From a virus: a stretch of DNA of 33,329 bases. The translations under genes were made by a program, and so were the position numbers. The stretch is taken from positions 1 to 33,329 of the IMG/VR virus record IMGVR_UViG_3300006925_000061. One strand, 5' to 3'. The notes under the pieces were generated by a model. That model was not told where the DNA came from and did no database searches. It worked only from the letters and a program-made list of their open reading frames with translations. Of the stretch, positions 27,552 to 33,329 are shown one piece after another; positions within the stretch are counted from its first letter, which is position 1; the number at the start of each line of letters is the position of its first letter.

Positions 27552-27572
27552 TATTTAGTGTGAAACTAAATA
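27552..27572 (+). other. Hairpin after GroES-like gene
   Basis: TATTTAGT (27552-27559) and ACTAAATA (27565-27572) form a perfect 8-bp stem with a 5-nt loop, starting 7 nt after the GroES-like stop. A run of T's lies before it, not after, so on the + strand it is not a standard intrinsic terminator; on the - strand it would be followed by A's read as U's. It could limit read-through or protect the 3' end. Weak evidence. Confidence 0.35.
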
Positions 27573-27736
27573 GAGATATGAATATATAATAAACAAAGGA
27601 ACTGATATTATTCAGGGACTTATAAACAGGCATATAACAAGGCAAAGTATATTGGCAATTCCCGGGCAAGTTAAATAGGCAGCGCTGCGTTATATCCATT
27701 AATTAATAACAAAGTAAAAATAAAAAGGCAATTAAA
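27573..27736 (+). promoter_or_regulatory. gp32 leader: phased GGCA motifs and long-range stem
   Basis: The longest gap in the window (191 nt with the hairpin) precedes the gp32-like gene. TATATAATAAAC (27583-27594) is a candidate promoter. GGCA occurs at 27629, 27641, 27654, 27665, 27678 and 27727, plus 27739 across codons 1-2: spacings 12, 13, 11, 13, 49 and 12, close to multiples of 12. GGCATATAAC (27629-27638) can pair with GTTATATCC (27689-27697), nine pairs with one bulged C, and GCAGCGCTGC (27679-27688) is a perfect palindrome just inside it. T4 gp32 represses its own mRNA by binding its leader; such an operator is the best reading, though unproven. Confidence 0.55.
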
Positions 27737-28657
27737 ATGGCAAATGAATTCGACATTTTCAGTGTAAGCGTCAAGGACCTTGACACTGGAGACAGACCCG
27801 CACCAAGTAGCGATCTGTACACACCAAAACCCGATCAGGGACAAGACGGTACCTACCGTTCATTAATTAGGTTTCTTCCTAATGTAAAAAATCCACGTAA
27901 ACCTTTCGTTCGTAAATATGTCTATTGGTTAGAAGATAGAGATGGAAACGGCTTTTATGTAGACTCACCTTCAACTGTTGGAGAAAAATGTGCAGTACAA
28001 GACATGTTCTTCAAACTTAGAAATTCTGAATCTGCTGTAGACAAAAAGATGTCGGAAGGGCTTAAGCGTAGAGAAGTATTTTATGCATTGGTACAAATCG
28101 TAAAGGATCCACAAAACAGAGATCTTGAAGGACAAGTTAAAATTATGAAGTTTGGTTATAAAATCAAAACTAAAATTGATGAAGAACTAAATCCACAATT
28201 TGATGAACCTACTCAAGTATTCGATCCGTTTGAAGGAAAGAATTTTGAATTAGTAATTTCAAAGAAAGGTGGTTATCCTAATTACGATTCTTCTAAATTT
28301 CAAGGGAGTAGGTCTGCAATGACAATCGGCGATGAAGCAGTAACTGCTGATGATGCTGGTAGAACTGCAATTTTGGATTACATTAAGGATGCACCAGAAC
28401 TAGCAAACTTTGATTATCGTCCATGGACTGATGAGCAGAGAAATAAAGTAATGGGCGTACTTTCACAATTCAGTAACCCAGGCTCATCTATTGAAACTGT
28501 TACAAGAGCTCAAGCTGCACCAGAACCTGTAAAGTCTGAAGCTGCCGCGGCAAGTGTAACTGAAACTGCATCAGCACCGGCTGCATCAGAAACTAAATCT
28601 GAAGATTCTTCTAAGGGAGATGATTTTGATGATTTTATTAACGGATTAGACCTTTAA
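27737..28657 (+). CDS. 32: ssDNA-binding protein, T4 gp32-like
   Basis: The 306-aa protein matches T4 gp32 in size (301 aa) and layout: a short N-terminal region, an OB-fold core rich in aromatic and basic residues (residues about 40-225: YRSLIRFLPNVKNPRKPF, YVYWLEDRDGNGFYV, GYKIKTKIDEELNPQFDEP), an Ala/Glu/Ser-rich linker (about 260-290) and an acidic C-terminal tail (DDFDDFINGLDL) that would contact partner proteins. It coats ssDNA during replication, recombination and repair. The T4 zinc ligands (one His, three Cys) are not kept: there is a single Cys in the protein (C85). It is followed after 4 nt by a primase. Assignment is sure; the zinc loss is seen directly. Confidence 0.85.
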   Translation: MANEFDIFSVSVKDLDTGDRPAPSSDLYTPKPDQGQDGTYRSLIRFLPNVKNPRKPFVRKYVYWLEDRDGNGFYVDSPSTVGEKCAVQDMFFKLRNSESAVDKKMSEGLKRREVFYALVQIVKDPQNRDLEGQVKIMKFGYKIKTKIDEELNPQFDEPTQVFDPFEGKNFELVISKKGGYPNYDSSKFQGSRSAMTIGDEAVTADDAGRTAILDYIKDAPELANFDYRPWTDEQRNKVMGVLSQFSNPGSSIETVTRAQAAPEPVKSEAAAASVTETASAPAASETKSEDSSKGDDFDDFINGLDL

Positions 28658-28661
28658 TAAT

Positions 28662-29735
28662 ATGGGAACAGAAGTAGTAATATCTTCTGAAATGAAAGCT
28701 CGGATCATCGATAAGGTGGTCCGAGTTCTTCACCTTAATCATTCTCATTCAGAAAAAAGGAGAATATTAGAAAGTAAGGAACGTTTAAATTTTGCATGCC
28801 CTTACTGTGGAGATTCACACGATTCACCTAGAAAGAAAAGAGGTAATCTTTATTGGAATAATTTACAATTCCATTGCTATAATTGCTCTGCTCATGAAAG
28901 CTTAGATACTTTTCTTAAAGATCATAATCAAAACTTTGAAGGTGAAGATCGTATAGATGTAATTAATTTCATTAAGGAAAATAAGAAAAACTTTTCATTA
29001 GGTGAAACCTTAGAATTTCATTTATTTGAAAAGGCAAATCAATTTGCATTATCTTTTGATGAGATCGCATTAGGATTTAATGTATATCCAATTAATTCTT
29101 TAACATATCGGGCATACCCATATCTTAAGAGTAGATTACTTCATCATAAGACTGAAAAGTTTGGTTATGACCCAAGAAGAAAAGAGCTTTATGTTTTTAA
29201 TTTAAATTCTGCTAATAAGATTGTAGGATTTCAAGTAAGGGCATTAGATGATAACGGCGGTCCTAAATATAAAACCTGGAATATAGAAAGAATATATGAT
29301 AGGTTAAAGAAACCTTTAAATGTGACAGAAGAAGAATTGGATTCTCTTAACAAAATATCAATGATCTTTGGTATACTTACCACAGATTTAAGTAGAGAGT
29401 TTACCGTATTTGAAGGGCCTATAGATTCTTTCTTTATGACAAATACTATTGGTCTTACCGGTGTTAAAAAACAAATATTAGATTTTGACGAAATACCAAC
29501 CGTTAGATATTTCTTTGATAATGATATTGAAGGTAAATCTAAAATGATACAAAAACTCAAAAATGGAAATACTGTTTTTATGTGGGATAAGTTTTTAAAG
29601 GATTTTAGAATACCTTCTAAAAAAGTAAAGGATTTAAATGATTTGGTTAAATATGAATATAAGCATAGGACTGGGTGTTTAAATCAGTTGGATAAATATT
29701 TTACAAATAACCATTTAGATCTTATATTTATATGA
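28662..29735 (+). CDS. 61: DNA primase, T4 gp61-like
   Basis: The 357-aa protein (T4 gp61, 342 aa) has an N-terminal zinc finger: C46-P-Y-C49 and H71-C72-x-x-C75 (FACPYCGDSHDS, FHCYNCS), typical of DnaG-type zinc-binding domains that read the template. The C-terminal half carries TOPRIM-like acids: E251 in EGPID, D286/D288 in FDND followed by IEG, and K323-D324-L-N-D (KDLND). Gp61 makes RNA primers with the gp41 helicase for lagging-strand synthesis. It follows gp32 by 4 nt and overlaps the next start as ATGA. In T4 the gene downstream of 32 is 59, so this order differs. Fairly sure. Confidence 0.85.
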   Translation: MGTEVVISSEMKARIIDKVVRVLHLNHSHSEKRRILESKERLNFACPYCGDSHDSPRKKRGNLYWNNLQFHCYNCSAHESLDTFLKDHNQNFEGEDRIDVINFIKENKKNFSLGETLEFHLFEKANQFALSFDEIALGFNVYPINSLTYRAYPYLKSRLLHHKTEKFGYDPRRKELYVFNLNSANKIVGFQVRALDDNGGPKYKTWNIERIYDRLKKPLNVTEEELDSLNKISMIFGILTTDLSREFTVFEGPIDSFFMTNTIGLTGVKKQILDFDEIPTVRYFFDNDIEGKSKMIQKLKNGNTVFMWDKFLKDFRIPSKKVKDLNDLVKYEYKHRTGCLNQLDKYFTNNHLDLIFI

Positions 29736-29947
29736 TAAAAAATTATAATGAATTTGTGACCGAGCAATTTGATGATTTTTATGATGACTTAGAAACCTCT
29801 AAGAAAAAGATTAAACTATTTACTAAGTTTAAAAAAATAGAGGCAGCTGATGTAAAAACTAGTTTTTCGTTACCTCAACCTAAGCGCAAATTTCAACCAA
29901 AGATTAAACAATATAAAAAGACTAATAACGATAAAGGAATATTTTAA
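29732..29947 (+). CDS. Small basic protein with capsid-targeting-like N-terminus
   Basis: This 71-aa protein starts MIKNYNEFVTEQFDDF, close to the MKT(F/Y)xxF(I/L)xE opening of T4 internal proteins; VTE at residues 9-11 is the possible prohead-protease site. After an acidic stretch it turns very basic (residues 24-66: KKKIKLFTKFKK, PKRKFQPKIKQYKK), as T4 internal proteins are after cleavage. It overlaps the primase stop (ATGA) and the next start (TAATG, one base). An alternative is a small transcription factor such as gp33, which in T4 lies near gene 32, but I see no such signature. The CDS is sure; the internal-protein role is a guess supported by the N-terminus. Confidence 0.5.
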   Translation: MIKNYNEFVTEQFDDFYDDLETSKKKIKLFTKFKKIEAADVKTSFSLPQPKRKFQPKIKQYKKTNNDKGIF

Positions 29948-30396
29948 TGGCATTTGACGATAAACAAATAAAGGAAGCTAACGAGCAATTAGAAATTAGA
30001 TTAGGGACAGACCGAAATGATTGGAAGGCAAACATCAAAGACCTTGTTGCTAAGCTAAAAAATATGAATGAATTGGCTGAATGTCAAGTAAGAATGTTAT
30101 CATATAGGCAAATCCTATTAGATAAGGTAACTGATTTTAAAACTACCATATATAAAAGGAATGCTACGTGGGATAGGTATTATAAACAACAATACCGAGA
30201 GTATTCAATTAATTATGATGTTAAGTTAACTAATGGTGAAAAGAACCAATTTATAAAAGCAGATCTTTCTTCTCTTAGGCAACAAATAGATATGTTACAA
30301 TCTCATATAGATTATTATTATGAATGTATTAAGACATTAGATAATATGGCGTTTGCAATAAGAAACAGAATTAATCTGGATGATAAAGAATTTTAA
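29947..30396 (+). CDS. uvsY: Recombination mediator, UvsY-like
   Basis: The 149-aa protein is close to T4 UvsY (137 aa) and lies directly before UvsW, as uvsW and uvsY are adjacent in T4. It is helical: an N-terminal charged helix, a tyrosine-rich segment (KRNATWDRYYKQQYREY), a lysine/aspartate turn (NQFIKADLSSLRQQI), and a final helix (IKTLDNMAFAIRNRINLDD) like the UvsY C-terminus. UvsY loads UvsX recombinase onto gp32-coated ssDNA. No UvsX is visible in this window. The start overlaps the previous stop (TAATG). Similarity was judged by pattern and neighbourhood, so moderately sure. Confidence 0.65.
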   Translation: MAFDDKQIKEANEQLEIRLGTDRNDWKANIKDLVAKLKNMNELAECQVRMLSYRQILLDKVTDFKTTIYKRNATWDRYYKQQYREYSINYDVKLTNGEKNQFIKADLSSLRQQIDMLQSHIDYYYECIKTLDNMAFAIRNRINLDDKEF

Positions 30397-31898
30397 TGGA
30401 ATTATCTCTGTCGGAAAATAAAAAGTTTTTAGTAATTGATTCATGTACCGAGTTGGAATATGAACAGTTAAAATCTAGTCTTACTAAGAAAATAGAAGGC
30501 TGGAGATTCCACCCTTTAGTAAAGAAAAAGGTGTGGGATGGTAACATTTCATTTATTAAAAGAAATAAAATTCCTGCAGGTCTATGGAAAGAAGTAATTG
30601 ATATTTGTAAAGAATATGATTACCAATTTACATTAAATGGTATAACCGATATTTTTGATACCTCTATAGATGAAGAAATATTTAGATCTTGGGTAGATGA
30701 ATTTTTTGATACCTCTGAAATTAAACCTAGAGATTATCAAATTGATGCTGCTCTTAAAATTTTAAAGTATAGAAGATGTTTAGCTGAATTAGCAACATCG
30801 GCAGGTAAAACTTTAATTTCATTTATGGTGGTTGCTTATATGATGGAACAGTTAGGTAAAAAGAAAATCTTAATGATTGTACCTAATGTAAGTTTGGTCG
30901 TACAGGCAAGTGGAGATTTTGAAGAATACAATAAAGGCAGAGTACCTATTAAGATTCAACAAATTTATGCAGGAGTTAAACTAAGAAAAAGTTCTAATGT
31001 AGTTATTGGTACATATCAATCATTAACTAAAAAAGATGAGGAATACTTTAGCCAATTTGATGCTGTCTTTGTAGATGAAACTCATAAAGCAAAAGCAAAT
31101 TCAATCCAAAAGATAATGGATAAATGTTGGCACTGTGATTATAGATTTGGTTTAAGTGGTACTATTCCTAAAAGAGGAACTGTAAATAGACTAAGTTTAA
31201 TGTCGGCAATGGGCCCTTTAGTTACACAAGTAAAGGCTGCTCATTTACAAGATGAAGGTTATATTGCAAAATGTAAAGTATTACAGATCCACATGGATTA
31301 TGCAACAGATTCACAAAAAGAAGCATTTTCATCCCTTTCCAAAAACCCTTATGATAGACAAAAGTTATTTAGTTTAGAGCAAAACTTTATTAATGAAAGT
31401 GAAAAAAGGCTAGATTTTATTTGCCAAGTAATTAAAAAGTCAACTTCAAATTCATTAGTTCTATTTCATAAAATAGCATACGGTGAAAAGATTTACCAAA
31501 AACTTAGATCAATAACAGATAAAAAAGTCTATTATGTAGATGGATCTGTTAAGTCTGATTTTAGAGAAGAGTTTAAAAAGAGAATGGAAAAGAATGACGA
31601 TGTTATAATTGTAGCATCATACGGTACCTTTTCAACAGGTATTTCTATTAAAAATATACATAACATATTTTTTACTGAATCCTTTAAATCAGAAGTTATT
31701 ATTAGACAATCAATTGGTAGAGGTTTAAGAAAACATTCATCAAAGGATGTGGTAAAAATATATGACTTTATTGACGACCTACGGTATAAAGTAGATGACC
31801 ATGACTGGGTGAATTACATATATAGGCATGGTATGGAACGAAGGAAAATTTACAAAGAAGAAAAGTTTCCTTTTGAGGTACAGAATGTTAGATACTAA
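30396..31898 (+). CDS. uvsW: DNA/RNA helicase, UvsW
   Basis: The 500-aa protein matches T4 UvsW (503 aa). It is a superfamily 2 helicase: Walker A A133-TSAGKT139, Walker B D227-E-T-H230 (VDETHKA), motif III S254-G-T256, and motif VI Q438-S-I-G-R-G-L-R445. N-terminal residues 1-110 (WDGNISFIKRNKIPAGL) form the UvsW accessory domain. UvsW drives branch migration and removes R-loops, stopping origin-type initiation late in T4 infection. It overlaps the UvsY-like stop (TAATG). It ends the replication/recombination run; a weak hairpin follows at 31907. Sure. Confidence 0.9.
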   Translation: MELSLSENKKFLVIDSCTELEYEQLKSSLTKKIEGWRFHPLVKKKVWDGNISFIKRNKIPAGLWKEVIDICKEYDYQFTLNGITDIFDTSIDEEIFRSWVDEFFDTSEIKPRDYQIDAALKILKYRRCLAELATSAGKTLISFMVVAYMMEQLGKKKILMIVPNVSLVVQASGDFEEYNKGRVPIKIQQIYAGVKLRKSSNVVIGTYQSLTKKDEEYFSQFDAVFVDETHKAKANSIQKIMDKCWHCDYRFGLSGTIPKRGTVNRLSLMSAMGPLVTQVKAAHLQDEGYIAKCKVLQIHMDYATDSQKEAFSSLSKNPYDRQKLFSLEQNFINESEKRLDFICQVIKKSTSNSLVLFHKIAYGEKIYQKLRSITDKKVYYVDGSVKSDFREEFKKRMEKNDDVIIVASYGTFSTGISIKNIHNIFFTESFKSEVIIRQSIGRGLRKHSSKDVVKIYDFIDDLRYKVDDHDWVNYIYRHGMERRKIYKEEKFPFEVQNVRY

Positions 31899-31906
31899 TA
31901 TAGAAT

Positions 31907-31924
31907 ATCTTTCTCATGAGAGAT
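31907..31924 (+). terminator. Weak hairpin between UvsW and the acidic gene
   Basis: ATCTTTC (31907-31913) pairs with GAGAGAT (31918-31924), seven pairs including one T-G wobble, loop TCAT. It lies 8 nt after the UvsW stop and no T-run follows, so as a terminator it would be weak. It could also be a promoter-distal structure. Confidence 0.25.
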
Positions 31925-31927
31925 GGA

Positions 31928-31938
31928 TATATAAAAAA
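31928..31938 (+). promoter_or_regulatory. Candidate late promoter element before acidic gene
   Basis: TATATAAAAAA lies 34 nt before the ATG at 31962, in the A-rich leader of the acidic gene. It resembles the elements at 1, 2217, 26108 and 27583, but its distance differs (34 rather than 23), so the call is weaker than those. Confidence 0.3.
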
Positions 31939-31961
31939 AGAATCAAAAAAAGATAATTATA

Positions 31962-33329
31962 ATGAAACCAATCAAAAAGTTTTCAATGATAGCTAAAGCC
32001 GGTGATTCAATCAATGAATCTGCTGATGCTAATCACGATGCTGTAATGGATCTTGTTAAAAAGATGGGGTATGACAGTGTTGAAGAATTAAAGAAAGAAA
32101 AGAATCTTCTAACAAAATTAGAAGGTATTATTAAAGAATTCACACCAAAGCAAGATATATCTGAAGATGAACTTGAAGAAGATAGAGCTGAGGACATAGC
32201 TGATGAAATTAAGAAAAAAGGCGAGCCTAAATCTTTAGAAGGTGATGAAGGTGAAAAGGAAGAAGATAAGGAAGTAGGTGCTACTGGTGAAGTTGCTGAA
32301 GAAACTGAAGAAGTTGAAGAAGATAAGGCAAAAGATATCGAGGATGAAGTATTGGCTAAAGGTGAACCTAAAGATTTAGAAGATAAAGCTGGTGATAAGG
32401 TTTCTGACGACCCTGCAATTACTGACGAGGTTCCTGCTGAAGCTGATGAAGTAGAAGATGAGGATGGTGTTGAGGTTGCTGCTGAAGAGGAAGAGACTCC
32501 AGCTGCTACTAAAAGAATTATGGCTTTTGAGGATTTTATTAAAGAAAAGGAAGTTACAGTAAATAAGAATGTAAAATATCACGATGATGATGAAGAGCCT
32601 GAAGATTATGCTGTTCCTGTAGCGGCATCTGCTAAACCACTTGCTGAAGACGATGATGAAGACGAAGGTGAAGATGACGAAAAGAAAGGCGATGAATTAG
32701 AAGATAAAGGCGATGTTAAAGTGGATCATGAAGATGATAAAGAAAAGGAAGACCACTATAAAGGAGCTGTTAAATCTGATGATGCTGAAATTGATGCATT
32801 AAAGAAAGATGTTGAATACGACAAAGAGGAAGAAGAAGACGATAAGAATGAATCAAGAATCATGTCATTTGCAAACTTTGTAACTGAATCTTATGAAGAC
32901 ACCGATGAAGAAGTTGATGAAGAAGAAATGGAAGCTGAAGAAGAAGAAGCTGTTGAAGAAGCTGTCGGTGAAGTAATTACTAAAGTTACAGGTGATGAAA
33001 TTGCCGATGAAGAAGCAGGTGATGATGGTCTTGCTATTCCTGCAGAAAAAGGTGACGGTTCTGAAACTGCTGCTGGTATTGCTGGTGATATAATGGATAT
33101 GGGTAAGCCAAAAGAACAGCCTGAATCAAAAGGTGAAGAATTGGTTACTAAAGATCAAAATATTACAACCGAAGTAAAAGGTGAAGCTGATGATCTTAAG
33201 GATGCTACTGAAGTTCCTGCAGAAATGGGCGACGGTTCCGAAACTGCCGCCGGTATTGCTGGAGATATAATGGATATGGGTAAGCCAAAAGAACAGCCTG
33301 AAGCAAAAGGTGAAGCATTAGTTGGAGAA
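31962..33329 (+). CDS. Highly acidic repeat protein, candidate prohead core/scaffold precursor (3' end cut off)
   Basis: An ATG at 31962 opens a frame of at least 456 codons with no stop, running to the window end. Residues 1-75 are mixed and helical; the rest is dominated by Glu/Asp with Ala, Lys and Gly. Two internal segments, MAFEDFIKE (M187) and MSFANFVTE (M301), repeat the N-terminal motif of the candidate internal proteins, and each follows RI. Two repeat families are seen: residues 76-99 and 123-146 (ADEIKKKGEPKSLEG type), and a 59-residue tandem (residues 359 and 418 onward, GDGSETAAGIAGDIMDMGKP). T4 core proteins gp22/gp67 are acidic and are cut by the gp21 protease into internal peptides; this protein could be such a precursor. 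The CDS is sure; the role is inferred. Confidence 0.65.
   Translation, partial: MKPIKKFSMIAKAGDSINESADANHDAVMDLVKKMGYDSVEELKKEKNLLTKLEGIIKEFTPKQDISEDELEEDRAEDIADEIKKKGEPKSLEGDEGEKEEDKEVGATGEVAEETEEVEEDKAKDIEDEVLAKGEPKDLEDKAGDKVSDDPAITDEVPAEADEVEDEDGVEVAAEEEETPAATKRIMAFEDFIKEKEVTVNKNVKYHDDDEEPEDYAVPVAASAKPLAEDDDEDEGEDDEKKGDELEDKGDVKVDHEDDKEKEDHYKGAVKSDDAEIDALKKDVEYDKEEEEDDKNESRIMSFANFVTESYEDTDEEVDEEEMEAEEEEAVEEAVGEVITKVTGDEIADEEAGDDGLAIPAEKGDGSETAAGIAGDIMDMGKPKEQPESKGEELVTKDQNITTEVKGEADDLKDATEVPAEMGDGSETAAGIAGDIMDMGKPKEQPEAKGEALVGE
32187..32399 (+). repeat. Paired repeat in the acidic protein (141-nt period)
   Basis: The units 32187-32258 and 32328-32399 encode similar 24-residue segments (AEDIADEIKKKGEPK and AKDIEDEVLAKGEPK, then a Leu-Glu and Gly-Asp/Glu end). 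The period is 141 nt (47 codons). The copies have diverged in DNA and protein, so this is an old internal duplication. Confidence 0.6.
33036..33329 (+). repeat. Tandem 177-nt repeat in the acidic protein
   Basis: A unit starting at 33036 recurs at 33213, a 59-codon period. Both copies encode (I/V)PAE then GDGSETAAGIAGDIMDMGKP and KEQPE(S/A)KGE. The second copy is cut by the window end. The DNA is strongly conserved (long identical runs around the central GATATAATGGATATG), with mostly third-position differences, so it is a recent duplication or one under purifying selection. Confidence 0.75.

Noticed and set aside
27552-27572. Strong terminator after GroES-like gene
   Set aside because: T-run lies upstream of the stem on the + strand, so only a weak stem remains.
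27679-27688. GCAGCGCTGC palindrome as a stand-alone protein-binding operator
   Set aside because: It is better explained as part of the leader structure, since it sits directly inside a possible long-range stem; alone it has no repeats elsewhere.
29732-29947. gp33 late-transcription coactivator
   Set aside because: Only neighbourhood (near gene 32) supports it; the N-terminus resembles internal head proteins and no clamp-binding tail is clear.
1-33329. CRISPR arrays, tRNA genes, insertion sequences, integrase or attachment sites
   Set aside because: No regularly spaced direct repeats of array type, no cloverleaf in the gaps and no transposase or integrase motifs were seen.

Overview
The window is a densely packed stretch of a T4-like ("far-T4") contractile-tailed phage genome. 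Every gene I can support is on the + strand. Genes are separated by a few bases or overlap (ATGA, TAATG), the DNA is AT-rich, and no tRNA or integrase was seen. Most starts are preceded by A-rich sequence rather than a Shine-Dalgarno box. That fits a Bacteroidota host, whose ribosomes occlude the anti-SD, but host assignment is inference.

Region 1 (1-26107) is virion morphogenesis: an amidoligase-like protein fused to a pentapeptide-repeat tail, a neck-like protein, baseplate wedge proteins resembling T4 gp25 and gp6, a positional gp7 analogue with PKD/Ig-like domains, and a run of very large structural and fibre proteins (213 to 1548 aa). Two fibre-type proteins share an N-terminal motif, and one has a collagen-like stretch and a GC-richer tip. 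Then come a coiled-coil gene coupled to a membrane-anchored gene (possible lysis or envelope role), two unassigned structural genes and a tail-tube-like protein.

Region 2 (26108-31898) mixes a small candidate internal head protein with replication and recombination genes: RuvC-like nuclease (only a TTG start is available), GroES-like cochaperonin, gp32-like ssDNA-binding protein behind a 191-nt leader, gp61-like primase, a small basic protein with a head-targeting-like N-terminus, UvsY-like mediator and UvsW helicase. From gp32 to UvsW the genes are nearly continuous and probably translationally coupled.

Region 3 (31899-33329) starts a very acidic, repeat-containing protein that runs off the end of the window. 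It carries two internal copies of the motif that opens the two candidate internal proteins, and may be a prohead core/scaffold precursor.

The most interesting signals are: (i) a family of MKTF..(L/V/I)xE motifs resembling T4 capsid-targeting/prohead-protease sequences, present at two N-termini and twice inside the acidic protein; (ii) a phased GGCA array and long-range stem in the gp32 leader; (iii) a bistable hairpin ending at the start codon of the 1548-aa gene; (iv) TATATAA elements exactly 23 nt before three start codons; and (v) the amidoligase/pentapeptide-repeat fusion. All identifications are by eye from motifs, length and gene order; no database search was run.
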